58,260 nt of DNA from Cyanocohniella sp. LLY (GTDB lineage: Bacteria; Cyanobacteriota; Cyanobacteriia; Cyanobacteriales; Nostocaceae). The stretch is taken from contig JAKOMP010000002.1 in assembly GCA_022241785.1 (NCBI GenBank), positions 280-58,539 of the forward strand. Reading direction: 5' to 3'. The translations under genes were made by a program, and so were the position numbers. Under the pieces are notes generated by a model. It had not been told where the DNA came from, did not search any database, and saw nothing but the letters and a program-made list of their open reading frames with translations. This document shows, one piece after another, positions 18,229-27,630 of the stretch (within the stretch, counting starts at the first letter, position 1; each line of letters opens with the position of its first letter).

Positions 18229-18846
18229 CTAGCCTTGCTCTAAAAATTTCATTTTCTGCCACCACAGATTTAAGGGATAATAAACCACAGGGGCCCAAAG
18301 ACTACTGAGAACGGCAGAGGCTAGAGCAACCTGTTGATAATATGCCCAAATGTATTCCCCTTGGCCATCGCCGATCAAAGTCAATTGAAACGCAAATATA
18401 GTTTCTGCCAACACTGCCATGACAAAGACAATTAAGGCAATAGAAATAAAATCTTCTTGAATAAAACGCTGTTTCTGAAGCAAACCAGTCAAAAATCCGA
18501 CCATACCGAGAGCGATCGCATGAGTGGGGTGAGGTGATGTCATAGCATCTTGAAGTAGCCCTAAAACTACACCTGCTAATACCCCTTCCCAGACTGAGCG
18601 CTTGACACTCCAGGCTACCACCCAAATTAACAACCAATTCGGCCCAATTCCCAATAATTCCATTCCCGGAAACCGAGTTGGCAACATCAGTACACATAAC
18701 AGCACCGAACCAACAGTTATAGCCCCATCCAGCAGTTTACGTGTACCGGGATGCCAACGAGCAAGGGGCTTATTCAACATTTTGGATTTTCTTGGTGACG
18801 ATCTTGGCTGACTACGCCTACTCTCGCCGAATAAAGGCATCTTCAT
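18229..18846 (-). CDS. mreD: Rod shape-determining protein MreD
   Basis: Integral membrane partner of MreB/MreC in the elongasome. Residues after about 40 form five hydrophobic segments (GAITVGSVLLCVLML, LLIWVVAWSV, VLAGVVLGLLQDAM, FISIALIVFVMAVLAE, and a C-terminal one). LGLLQDAMTSP is typical of MreD. The N-terminus is uncertain: ATG 18846 is used, and ATG 18780 (MLNKPLARW) is equally plausible. It lies 84 bp downstream of mreC and ends the mreBCD cluster. Confidence 0.9.
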   Translation of the reverse strand: MKMPLFGESRRSQPRSSPRKSKMLNKPLARWHPGTRKLLDGAITVGSVLLCVLMLPTRFPGMELLGIGPNWLLIWVVAWSVKRSVWEGVLAGVVLGLLQDAMTSPHPTHAIALGMVGFLTGLLQKQRFIQEDFISIALIVFVMAVLAETIFAFQLTLIGDGQGEYIWAYYQQVALASAVLSSLWAPVVYYPLNLWWQKMKFLEQG

Positions 18847-18930
18847 TATGGTGAAGTTTTCTAGATAATCTGAATTCAAAAAGTGCAAAGTGCTAACTAA
18901 TAAATATTAGCCTCTAGCCTCTAATCCCTA

Positions 18931-19716
18931 CTACTGAGACTTTTCGTTTTCCTGTTCTGGATTTATCGGCTTAGGATATACAGCTACCCAATCCAATGAC
19001 AGTATTGGTGGAAACAACTCAACTGTTGCTACTGATGTTGGTAGTTTTTTTAAATCTAGAGACTTGATGCGTCCCACTGGTAAGCCAGCCGGAAATCTTT
19101 GACTGTAAGTAGATGTGGAAACTAAATCTCCTACCTGGACATTAGGAACTTTTTCGTAAAACTCCAGCACAGCTTCCGCCGAAGCATTTCCCCTCAACAC
19201 GCCCTTGGCAGATGTGCGGCTAACTGTAATCCCCACTTGACTTTTGAGGTCACTAATTAATAACACGCGACTAGTATTAGGTGTGACATTCTCTACCAAA
19301 CCCACTAATCCGCCGTCAGTTTTAACGATAAAGCCTTCTTCAATTCCCGCTTTTGAACCACGATTGAGAGTCACTTGTTGCCACCAATGGTCAGCACTGC
19401 GTCCTACTACCCGCGCTGGAATTGGCCGCGACGAAAGAGGTGCTGCCTGAACATAGCCTATTAAATTTTGTAACTTTTGATTTTGAGTTTCTAAATCAGC
19501 TATGCGCGTTTGCAATTCCCAAAAACGGGCATCATTCATCCGCTCTTCTGGACTTGGCCCTGTTTGTAACATTTGCAACGGTCGACCGATCACTTGATAC
19601 ATTTCTAGTAGCAGATGACCCTGAGTCTGTCGCAACATCCAGGCACTACTTACTGCTAGAGCCAGTAAGATGAGTTGTAGTGCTTTCCGATCCCACCAAC
19701 GACGTAAAGTGACCAT
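18931..19716 (-). CDS. mreC: Rod shape-determining protein MreC
   Basis: Periplasmic scaffold that links the MreB filament to peptidoglycan synthases. A single N-terminal membrane helix (LQLILLALAVSSAWML), a coiled coil (ELQTRIADLETQNQKLQNLI, about residues 65-90) and the beta-rich domain with VTLNRGSKAGIEEG, KTDGGLVGLVENV and ISDLKSQVGITV are intact in 261 residues. It lies 83 bp downstream of mreB on the same strand. Confidence 0.95.
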   Translation of the reverse strand: MVTLRRWWDRKALQLILLALAVSSAWMLRQTQGHLLLEMYQVIGRPLQMLQTGPSPEERMNDARFWELQTRIADLETQNQKLQNLIGYVQAAPLSSRPIPARVVGRSADHWWQQVTLNRGSKAGIEEGFIVKTDGGLVGLVENVTPNTSRVLLISDLKSQVGITVSRTSAKGVLRGNASAEAVLEFYEKVPNVQVGDLVSTSTYSQRFPAGLPVGRIKSLDLKKLPTSVATVELFPPILSLDWVAVYPKPINPEQENEKSQ

Positions 19717-19799
19717 TTATACCTGTTTTTATACTCAAAAAGATATTGGATTCTATCTTTATAAAACCCAAATAGAACCCAATATCTCATATTTTTTGA

Positions 19800-20843
19800 C
19801 TACATATTGCGGGAACGCCCGCTGAAGACACGTTCTAGCTGTTTAAAGTTTTCTAACACACGACCTGTTCCTAGCACAACACAACAGAGAGGATCAGCGG
19901 CAATGTGGGTAACAATTCCTGTTTCATGGCTAATTAAGGTATCTATGCCTTTAAGCAAAGCACCTCCACCAGCAAGCATGATGCCTCTGTCGATAATATC
20001 TGAAGCTAGCTCTGGGGGTGTACGTTCTAATGTCCGCTTTACTGCTTCGATAATTACGGATAGCGGTTCTACCATGCTTTCACGAATTTCAGGACTTTTG
20101 ATCGTCACGGTTCGGGGTAAGCCAGAAAGCAAGTGTAAGCCTCGAACTTCCATCATGCTCTCTTCATCATCATTAGTGGGATAGGCAGAACCCATGCGAA
20201 TTTTGATATCTTCAGCAGTTCGTTCTCCAATCACCAAGTTATGAACTTTTTTGAGATACATAATGATGGCTTCAGTGAGTTCATCCCCAGCAACTCGTAC
20301 TGATTCACTGATTACAGTCCCTTGGAGGCTCAGTACTGCGACTTCTGTGGTGCCACCACCAATATCAATAATCATATTACCTGTGGCTTCGGCAACCGGT
20401 AAACCTGCTCCTATTGCCGCTGCAATTGGCTCATCAATTAAATACACTTCTCTGGCCCCAGCTTGGGCGGCTGCATCCATGACAGCCCGTCTTTCTACCC
20501 CGGTAACGCCACTGGGAATACCAATGACAATCCGAGGTAATATTAAAGACCTACCTTCATTAACCTTCTGAATAAAATGTTTGAGCATCAGCTCGGCCGT
20601 ATCAAAGTCAGCAATTACACCATCACGCAAGGGGCGGAGGGCAATCACATTTCCAGGTGTGCGACCGAGCATTTTCTTGGCTTCTTCTCCCACTGCCAAT
20701 GCTACTTTTTCGTTTTGATCGATAGCAACTACAGAAGGTTCTTGGAGAACGATGCCTTTACCAGATACATATACGAGGGTGTTGGCAGTACCGAGGTCGA
20801 TACCCATATCCCACGATGAGCGAAAGTTCCTAAAAAGACCCAC
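19800..20843 (-). CDS. mreB: Rod shape-determining protein MreB
   Basis: Bacterial actin that organises lateral wall growth. Actin-fold motifs are clear: phosphate-1 loop [11 protein letters not shown] (16-26), IGIPSGVT, phosphate-2 [13 protein letters not shown] and adenosine loop [10 protein letters not shown]. Length (347) is standard. First gene of the mreB-mreC-mreD cluster, transcribed away from ssb. ATG 20807 (MGIDLG) is a possible shorter start, but the MGLFRNF N-terminus fits the membrane-binding amphipathic helix. Confidence 0.98.
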   Translation of the reverse strand: MGLFRNFRSSWDMGIDLGTANTLVYVSGKGIVLQEPSVVAIDQNEKVALAVGEEAKKMLGRTPGNVIALRPLRDGVIADFDTAELMLKHFIQKVNEGRSLILPRIVIGIPSGVTGVERRAVMDAAAQAGAREVYLIDEPIAAAIGAGLPVAEATGNMIIDIGGGTTEVAVLSLQGTVISESVRVAGDELTEAIIMYLKKVHNLVIGERTAEDIKIRMGSAYPTNDDEESMMEVRGLHLLSGLPRTVTIKSPEIRESMVEPLSVIIEAVKRTLERTPPELASDIIDRGIMLAGGGALLKGIDTLISHETGIVTHIAADPLCCVVLGTGRVLENFKQLERVFSGRSRNM

Positions 20844-21171
20844 GCGTCTCTACGCCCCTTATTTGCGATACTTTGTTGACTAAAAACTGTTAGAGTTAAT
20901 AGTGCTGGATTTTATTACGTTTTCTATTCTGAGTCCAGTCAGAATGCCTATTTTGTATTTGGCAATCTTTACTCAGTGTCAAGCGTCCATGTTTTTGATA
21001 TTCTCTAACCACTTCAATATATCCGTATATTTTTGCAATTTTTGCAAGTAATTTCCTCCATTCTTATACCCAAAAAGGCTGTTAAGTTTTTAACACATTT
21101 TCAATAGCTTCACAATTCGCTATGATGAAAGTCAAAACAAGTCAGTACTTGTGTACTAGAAGGTAACCTCT
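20844..21171. other. Divergent promoter region between mreB and ssb
   Basis: 328 bp carrying the start regions of two divergent genes. Apart from the LexA-type box next to ssb I see no named element. Confidence 0.5.
21144..21157 (+). promoter_or_regulatory. LexA-type operator upstream of ssb
   Basis: AGTACTTGTGTACT fits the Anabaena LexA-box consensus as I remember it (RGTACNNNDGTWCB) at every defined position. It lies 14 bp before the ssb ATG, where a bound repressor would block transcription. No other gene start in the window has such a clean match. Confidence 0.65.
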
Positions 21172-21534
21172 ATGAGCATCAATATTGTCACCCTTGTTGG
21201 TCGTGTAGGCGGCGACCCGGATATTAAATATTTTGAGTCTGGTAGTGTTAAGTGTAGATTAACGCTAGCAGTAAAAAGAAGAACTCGTAATAGCGATGAA
21301 CCTGACTGGTTCACTTTAGAACTATGGGATAAGACAGCAGAGGTCGCAGGAAACTATGTACGTAAAGGCAGCTTAATTGGAATCAAAGGTTCCTTAAAGT
21401 TTGACACTTGGAGCGATCGCCAAACGGGAGCCAATCGTTCTGCACCTATTATTAGAGTAGACCAACTAGACTTATTAGGTTCTAAGCGCGATGCCGAAGG
21501 CTCTATGGCAGATATGTCTTCAGAACATTTTTAA
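21172..21534 (+). CDS. ssb: Single-stranded DNA-binding protein, tail-less type
   Basis: OB-fold protein of 120 residues (INIVTLVGRVGGDPDIKYF, DWFTLELWDKTAEVAGNYV, KGSLIGIKGSLKFDTW). It stops soon after the OB fold. There is no Gly/Pro linker and no acidic DDDIPF-type tip, the part that recruits repair proteins in E. coli SSB. Anabaena Alr0088, the likely orthologue by gene order, is known as such a truncated SSB, while another gene supplies the typical SSB. GAAGGTAACCTCT supplies the ribosome site. Confidence 0.93.
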   Translation: MSINIVTLVGRVGGDPDIKYFESGSVKCRLTLAVKRRTRNSDEPDWFTLELWDKTAEVAGNYVRKGSLIGIKGSLKFDTWSDRQTGANRSAPIIRVDQLDLLGSKRDAEGSMADMSSEHF

Positions 21535-21662
21535 TCATTAATCATTGGTTGTGGGGAGCGAAGACGATAATCAGATTCTTTCTCCCCCAGCTAACCCAGC
21601 TTCAAAAGCGACTGGACATTTATTTACTTGGAAGTCCCATTATCCCTATTCCCCACTCCCCT

Positions 21663-22409
21663 TTAATAACTAATTTGCAACGTCACTGATGCTTCTACTT
21701 GCTGTTCACCACCAACCACAGGGGTGGAAGCATCTGCACTGGATAATTTAGCCATCTCAGCCCGCTGCAATATCGGTGGCGGCGGCGCACTGGCACCATT
21801 GATTTGCACACTTACCACTTCTTTAGCCTGAAAACCTAGGGTACTAAAAACAGCATCAGCTTGCAGTCGTGCGTCTTGGGTAGCTTGCCTCAGTGCTTGT
21901 TTTTGTGCCGAGGCGATCGCTTCATCACTAGCAATAAAACTGACACTACTAATTTCTGTTGCCCCTACCTTTACTGCTTCATCTAACAATATCCCTGCTT
22001 TATCGGTAGCAATCCGAAAACTTACAGTATTGCTAGCAGCATACCCAGTAATGCGTTGCACATTATCGGTGTAACTATAAACTGGATTCAGACGAATACC
22101 AGTGGTTTGTAATTTTTCTACATTGCGGCTTTTGAGTAAGGCTACCACCGCGGATGACCTACGGGCTGCCTCTTGTTGTACTTCTTGGGCCGTTTTACCT
22201 TGAACTACTACACCCAAACTCACCTGGGATAGGGTGGTCGGAATTGTTTCCACCCCACGACCACTTACTGTCAGAGTTCGCCACATTTTTGCTGTTTCTT
22301 GGGCTAACCCAGGTTGGACAAAAGTAATACATAACAGCAAAGCTAATGGTAAAGTTTTCCACAAATTCCCAGTCGCCAACTGAGAACCCGATAAAGCGGT
22401 TCTATGCAT
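21663..22409 (-). CDS. SIMPL domain-containing (DUF541) secreted protein
   Basis: From the ATG at 22409 the protein begins with a signal peptide (TLPLALLLCITFVQPGLAQ). The SIMPL/BP26 fold follows (LTVSGRGVETIPTTLSQVSLGV, TTGIRLNPVYSYTDN, ITGYAASNTVSFRI, ALRQATQDARLQADAV). BP26-like proteins form periplasmic or outer-membrane oligomers, with roles in stress suggested. The function in cyanobacteria is not known to me. A Pro-rich insertion (APPPPILQ) lies near the end. Confidence 0.9.
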   Translation of the reverse strand: MHRTALSGSQLATGNLWKTLPLALLLCITFVQPGLAQETAKMWRTLTVSGRGVETIPTTLSQVSLGVVVQGKTAQEVQQEAARRSSAVVALLKSRNVEKLQTTGIRLNPVYSYTDNVQRITGYAASNTVSFRIATDKAGILLDEAVKVGATEISSVSFIASDEAIASAQKQALRQATQDARLQADAVFSTLGFQAKEVVSVQINGASAPPPPILQRAEMAKLSSADASTPVVGGEQQVEASVTLQISY

Positions 22410-22663
22410 AATATTTATACTCCTCAAAAAGTATCTACAGATGCTTTTATACAACGTATCTAGTAATTCTTAGTTAACTGTTAACTCGTCAATAGTCAAC
22501 AGATATCGAGGAATTATCATCAACGACTCAGCCAGGACTACAACCTGCTGCACTCATAGCAATGTTTGTATGTTCTTACTTTGACACTGCCATAGTCAAA
22601 AGTAAGAATGGTTACATTTTTGGAAACTAAAAAAATTACACCAAAATTTATGGAGGTTTTTTG

Positions 22664-23077
22664 ATGGCATACTGGCTACTAAAAACGGAACCAGACAATT
22701 ATTCCTATTTTGATCTAGAACAAGAAGGTAGTACAGTTTGGGATGGGGTTAACAATTATTTAGCGCTCAAACATCTGCGGATGATGGTTCCTGGGGACTT
22801 AGCATTGATTTATCACACAGGTAAAGAACGGCAAATTATGGGTATAGCAGAGATAGTCAGTCCACCTTATGCTGACCCAGCGTTAAATGATGTCAAACGG
22901 GTAGTTGTGGATATCAAGGCTATTAAAAGAGTTTCTCAGTCCCTGACCCTGGCGCAAATTAAGCAGGATGGAAATTTCATCGACTTTGATTTATTGAGAC
23001 TTCCCAGACTTTCTGTTGTCCCCGTATCTGAAGTTTACTGGAGGCGCTTGCAGGAGTTAAGCGATCGCCCAAGTTAG
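22664..23077 (+). CDS. EVE domain-containing protein
   Basis: 137 residues covering a single EVE (PUA-like) fold: YWLLKTEPDNYSYFDLE, VWDGVNNYLALKHLRMM, GDLALIYHTGKERQIMGIAE, and the closing LSVVPVSEVYWRRL. EVE domains bind modified bases in DNA or RNA. The ATG at 22664 has a strong GGAGG 8 bp upstream, which decides it over the TTG directly before. Standalone EVE genes are common, so this alone does not mark a restriction system. Confidence 0.93.
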   Translation: MAYWLLKTEPDNYSYFDLEQEGSTVWDGVNNYLALKHLRMMVPGDLALIYHTGKERQIMGIAEIVSPPYADPALNDVKRVVVDIKAIKRVSQSLTLAQIKQDGNFIDFDLLRLPRLSVVPVSEVYWRRLQELSDRPS

Positions 23078-23201
23078 CCCAAGTTAATTTATGGCTGGGG
23101 TCAGCAACTTGTATATATTGTAAAGATATGTTGCTTTCCCAAAGGAGTAAAAATAAAGAGAAGCTTTTTCGTAGAACACATTAGGATTTTTGCAGGACAT
23201 A

Positions 23202-24695
23202 ATGCAGTTTTTAGATGCAACAAACGTATATTTTCCCTTGTTGGCCAGTGCCACAGAAACAGCCGACAGTTCAATGGTAATGGCCGCAGTACTACTGAGT
23301 TTAGTGGTCATTTACCTAGCCAGTAAAGTCGGTGGGGAGTTATCAAACCGAGTGGGTTTACCGCCCGTATTAGGCGAACTCTTGGGAGGTGTGGTAGTAG
23401 GCATCTCGGTTTTGCATCTATTGGTGTTTCCAGAAGGTGGCACGGATAGTTCTAACTCTTTAATCATGGCCTTTCTGCAAACCACGGCTGGTTTAACGCC
23501 TGAAGCCACTCCAGCGGTATTCGAGGCTCAATCAGAGGTGGTTTCTGTTTTAGCGGAATTGGGAGTGATTATTCTGCTATTTGAAATTGGTTTGGAGTCT
23601 AACTTAAAAGACCTGATATCTGTGGGTCTCCAAGCCTGTGTTGTGGCAATAGTCGGGGTAGTAGTTCCCTTTACCGCTGGTACCGTGGGACTAATGGCTT
23701 TATTTGGTGTGAGTGCAGTGCCGGCAATTTTTGCTGGTGCGGCTTTAACTGCCACAAGTATTGGCATTACATCCAAGGTGCTGTCAGAACTAGGAAAACT
23801 CAATTCCAAAGAAGGACAGATTATTTTAGGTGCTGCTGTAATTGACGACATATTGGGCATCATCGTTTTAGCAGTGGTTGCCAGCCTAGCTAAAGATGGC
23901 GTAGTAGATGTCAGCAAAGTCATTTATTTGATTATCAGCGCCAGTGCGTTTCTCATCGGTGCCATTGTCCTAGGCAATGTTTTCAATAAAACATTTGTGG
24001 CGATCGCCAATCAACTCAAAACACGCGGTGAACTAGTTATACCAGCATTTATCTTTGCCTTTGTCATGGCTTACCTGGCTTCGATCATCCAGTTAGAAGC
24101 TATTTTAGGAGCCTTTGCCGCAGGTTTAGTGCTAGAAGAAACCGATAAACGTAAAGAATTGCAGAAGCAAGTTATACCCATTGCCGATATATTAGTACCA
24201 ATTTTCTTCGTCACTGTTGGGGCCAAAACAGACTTAGGAGTTTTGAATCCAGCCATCCCCAGCAATCGAGAAGGTCTAATTATGGCAACTTTCCTGATAG
24301 TAGTGGCCATTATCGGTAAAGTGATCACAGGTTTCAGCGTGTTTGGTCAACCCCAAATCAATCGTTTAGCAATTGGTGTCGGGATGATTCCTCGGGGTGA
24401 AGTCGGGTTAGTGTTTGCTGGTGTTGGTGCCGCCAGTGGCGTTCTCTCTAAATCACTGGGGGCAGCGATTATTATGATGGTCATTCTCACAACCTTTTTA
24501 GCTCCGCCACTGTTACGTTTCGTATTTCCAGAATCAGACAATTTGGCAACAGATGCCGACAAAAAACTGATTTTAGACAGTGTGACTGGAACACCGTTAA
24601 TGGTAGACCAACCTCAATCCATAGCATCTGCCGCCAATGATGGTGGGAATAAGGAAGACAGCCCCGATGCTGGGGATAATGTATCCAAAACCTAA
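23202..24695 (+). CDS. Cation/proton antiporter, CPA2 family (NhaS3/KefB-like)
   Basis: About 497 residues with some 12 membrane segments of the Na+/H+ exchanger fold. Useful landmarks are GLPPVLGELLGGVVVGISVL (helix 2), EIGLESNL, the buried acid pair in AAVIDDILGIIVLAVV and GMIPRGEVGLVFAGVG. The C-terminal 50 residues are acidic and cytoplasmic, with no TrkA-N domain. It is similar to Synechocystis NhaS3, a thylakoid Na+(K+)/H+ antiporter. The ATG at 23202 is preferred to the TTG four codons earlier. Confidence 0.9.
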   Translation: MQFLDATNVYFPLLASATETADSSMVMAAVLLSLVVIYLASKVGGELSNRVGLPPVLGELLGGVVVGISVLHLLVFPEGGTDSSNSLIMAFLQTTAGLTPEATPAVFEAQSEVVSVLAELGVIILLFEIGLESNLKDLISVGLQACVVAIVGVVVPFTAGTVGLMALFGVSAVPAIFAGAALTATSIGITSKVLSELGKLNSKEGQIILGAAVIDDILGIIVLAVVASLAKDGVVDVSKVIYLIISASAFLIGAIVLGNVFNKTFVAIANQLKTRGELVIPAFIFAFVMAYLASIIQLEAILGAFAAGLVLEETDKRKELQKQVIPIADILVPIFFVTVGAKTDLGVLNPAIPSNREGLIMATFLIVVAIIGKVITGFSVFGQPQINRLAIGVGMIPRGEVGLVFAGVGAASGVLSKSLGAAIIMMVILTTFLAPPLLRFVFPESDNLATDADKKLILDSVTGTPLMVDQPQSIASAANDGGNKEDSPDAGDNVSKT

Positions 24696-25313
24696 GTAAA
24701 TGTTAGGGGCTAGGGACTAGAGACTAGGGACTAGGGGAGAATACTTTGGTTTAACACCATAATCTTTCTCCCCATCTCCCCATCCCCTTATCTCCCTATC
24801 TCTTTCCGGGAAACTTCTATGCCTAAGTCTCCGTCCTTGAAGATTGTTAATTTGATAATTGGTCTCCTTACTAGTAACATTCTGTTTGTCTGTGTAAATT
24901 TAGATATTTTTCAGCAAGTAGAAATTAGTGATTGCAATTTTTACCACATCAGTTAACCACATCAGTTAAAAGTAGTTGGAATTTTTTAATCAACACATTG
25001 ATTGCCAGCAATTCAACAACTCGGCACCAATCTAAGGCTACGTCAAGCATCACTGACAGGGATTGACTTTAATCAGTTAATTCTTCTGTGATATTGTTGT
25101 TGCATCCGATACTTTATAGGTGTGATTCTTATGTCCTGATAGGATGGCAAAATTAGAAGGCATACTAGTAATTTACGCCATTAATTGTGCTTTTATACCA
25201 GCAAACAATTTCCAGAAGTATCAAAGCGAAAGATGAGGTTGTGACAGTGTAACGATTTGCCAATATGTTGAAATATTGATGGCTTCCATGAACGCGAATC
25301 AGGAGAAAAAATT
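24696..25313. other. Spacer upstream of amiC1
   Basis: It holds an STRR tract (24703-24738), a perfect 13-bp tandem repeat ACCACATCAGTTA (24943-24968) and, from about 25140, a leader that is partly duplicated upstream of amiC2. No protein gene seen. Confidence 0.5.
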
Positions 25314-27206
25314 GTGAAATTACACTGGTTACTACCCAGTACTGTTGGAACTATCGTTTTACTATCGTCGCCGGCTTTGGCTGCAAAACTGGAATCTTGG
25401 CGTTTTGATCCTGCTCAAAATAGTCTAGAAATTAACACTTCCGGTGCTGTGCAACCCAGGGCAGAACTCGTCTTCAATCCGACGCGTCTAGTAATTGATT
25501 TGCCCGGTACAACCTTTGGGCGTCCGCAGTCCACTCAACAGTTTGGCGGTGCTATTCGGGCTTTACGTGTGGCACAGTTTGACCCACAAACAACACGCTT
25601 AGTAGTTGAACTCACTCCTGGTTATACCTTAGACCCCCAGCAGGTAAAATTTGAAGGCGTGACAGCCAGTCGCTGGAGGGTACAGTTACCAAGACCAACG
25701 GCACAGCAAACACAGTCTTCTGACAGAAATATTTACAATATAGTGACTGTTGACTCTGATACTAATAACAGGCCAGAGTTCTCTAATCAAGTTGCTAGCG
25801 CCACACCAGGAAAAGTTCAGATAGAGAACTTACAAGTAACAGGGGACGGTTTTTTTGTCCGTACCAAGGGCGATAACCCTCAAGTTAGGGTGAGCCGGAG
25901 CCGCGATCGCGATATTATCTTTATGGATATCGCCGATGCGAGTTTATCATCCAGTCTGGCGCAGCGAAATCAAGAAATCAACAGACATGGTGTAAGTCGT
26001 GTAGAATTTACTCCACTCACAGGCCAACCACCAGGAGTCCGCATGGCCTTGCGGGTAGATAGAAATAGCCCCGACTGGCGGGTAACCAATAGTAGTTCTG
26101 GTGGTTTGGTGGTTCTACCCACCCGTGTTGTCACATTACCTGGAAATAATAATTCAGGCAACTCACCGAACAATCCACCACCTAATCAGCCAATACCACC
26201 CGTAGCCACTCCCAATCCACCCGTTGTCAATAATTCTCCAGCGACAATTCAGGGTGTGGAACTGGGTAATAATGGCACACAGTTACTAATTAGATCCGAT
26301 AAACAAGTTAATGCTAGCAGTGGATGGGATACATCTTCCGGGTTATTCCGCATTACTATTCCCAATGCTAAATTAGCTCCCAACGTTACAGGCCCAACCT
26401 TGTCCGCCGGTAGTCCTATCCTTCGGGTACTTCTGCAACCCCAAAACAACACCGTAACTATTTTGGTGCAGCCAGCCACAGGAGTACAAATTGGGCAACT
26501 AAATCAAGTTAGTAACCAGCTTTTAGCTCTACAATTACAAGGCTCTCGGCAAACTACACCACCTGTAGCATTACCGCCCTTACCACCTGCAAATCAAGGG
26601 CAAATACCAGATCCGGCTGCGCCTCCTCGGCCTACACCTCAGCCAACGCCACGCCCAGCGCCCAGAAGTAGAGTAGTCGTGATGATTGACCCCGGACATG
26701 GTGGTCGAGATCCAGGGGCTATTGGTATTGGTGGACTGCAAGAGAAAGCAGTAGTGTTGTCAGTCAGCAAAAAGGTGGCAGAGATTTTGCAGAAAAATGG
26801 TGTCCAAGCAGTCATGACCAGGGATTCGGATTATTTCGTCAGTCTGCCAGGACGCGTAAATTTAGCCAAACAAGCTAATGCTGATTTATTTGTCAGCATC
26901 CATGCCAATGCCATTAGTATGAGTCGTCCAGATGTCAATGGTTTGGAAACATATTATTTTCAAAGTGGACAAAGTTTAGCTCAGTCGATTCATCGCAGCA
27001 TTCTCCAAAATGTGACTATTAGAGATCGGGGTGTACGGCGAGCTAGATTTTACGTACTTCGACAAAGTGCTATGCCCTCTGTATTAGTGGAATTAGGTTT
27101 CGTTACAGGTCGAGAAGATGCGGCTAGGCTGAGAACCACAGCTCACCAAAATCAAATGGCAGAGGCGATCGCCAAAGGTATTCTCCAGCATATACAACGC
27201 AGATAA
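25314..27206 (+). CDS. amiC1: N-acetylmuramoyl-L-alanine amidase, AMIN domain (AmiC1)
   Basis: Zinc amidase that cleaves the stem peptide from muramic acid; in filamentous cyanobacteria this type acts at the septum. Signal peptide (LLPSTVGTIVLLSSPALAA), AMIN domain 1 (about 25-115), a second AMIN-like region (about 310-415), a Pro-rich linker (415-450) and the amidase_3 domain (455-625). Zinc/catalytic residues are visible: His in DPGHGG (about 462), Glu in LQEKA, His in SIHANA and Glu in VELGF. GTG start, set by GGAGAAAAAATT before it. Tandem with amiC2. Confidence 0.95.
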   Translation: MKLHWLLPSTVGTIVLLSSPALAAKLESWRFDPAQNSLEINTSGAVQPRAELVFNPTRLVIDLPGTTFGRPQSTQQFGGAIRALRVAQFDPQTTRLVVELTPGYTLDPQQVKFEGVTASRWRVQLPRPTAQQTQSSDRNIYNIVTVDSDTNNRPEFSNQVASATPGKVQIENLQVTGDGFFVRTKGDNPQVRVSRSRDRDIIFMDIADASLSSSLAQRNQEINRHGVSRVEFTPLTGQPPGVRMALRVDRNSPDWRVTNSSSGGLVVLPTRVVTLPGNNNSGNSPNNPPPNQPIPPVATPNPPVVNNSPATIQGVELGNNGTQLLIRSDKQVNASSGWDTSSGLFRITIPNAKLAPNVTGPTLSAGSPILRVLLQPQNNTVTILVQPATGVQIGQLNQVSNQLLALQLQGSRQTTPPVALPPLPPANQGQIPDPAAPPRPTPQPTPRPAPRSRVVVMIDPGHGGRDPGAIGIGGLQEKAVVLSVSKKVAEILQKNGVQAVMTRDSDYFVSLPGRVNLAKQANADLFVSIHANAISMSRPDVNGLETYYFQSGQSLAQSIHRSILQNVTIRDRGVRRARFYVLRQSAMPSVLVELGFVTGREDAARLRTTAHQNQMAEAIAKGILQHIQRR

Positions 27207-27630
27207 GCAATTTCACTTACAGGTAGGAAGGTGGCTATTACTAACTTGCATCACCAATGGGTTGATATTAATGCGAATTTTTTGGGTACATTAACTATCA
27301 GCAATTAAATAACTCAACACCCATATCCTGCCTGATTTTAAGTGCCATTAACAGGAAGTAACTGTGTGGTTAATTCTGATGAGCTTCTGTTTGGTGTCAT
27401 CTGCTACTTTGCTTGTAAATGATACCTTCGCGGGATGGCAAAATCACAAGTTAATGCTACAATATTACGCCATTAGCGGTAGCTGGAATACCAGCGAAAA
27501 AGTCTTTTGCTGCAAGAAAAGCTCTGATCTGTGGAAGCGCGGATCAGAATTTTCTTTGTAAAGCTAAAGTTTAGGCGGCGACGGTGTGAGGATTTGCCAA
27601 TATAATCAACGCGAATCAGGAGCAAAAATT
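27207..27630. other. Duplicated leader region between amiC1 and amiC2
   Basis: 424 bp sharing ordered blocks with the amiC1 leader: GGATGGCAAAAT (25142 and 27433), TTACGCCATTA (25173 and 27465), GATTTGCCAATAT (25254 and 27592) and AACGCGAATCAGGAG just before each GTG. The spacing of the first two blocks is the same to one base. A 65-codon reading frame here is not supported as a gene. Confidence 0.6.

Noticed and set aside
22664-23077. EVE gene as part of a modified-base restriction system
   Set aside because: No nuclease or methyltransferase nearby, and standalone EVE genes are widespread.
23528-23923. Minus-strand frames inside the antiporter gene
   Set aside because: Low-complexity Thr/Pro/Ala shadows of a clear 12-helix transporter.
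27364-27561. A 65-codon frame between amiC1 and amiC2
   Set aside because: It overlaps the duplicated leader blocks and has no counterpart in the amiC1 leader.
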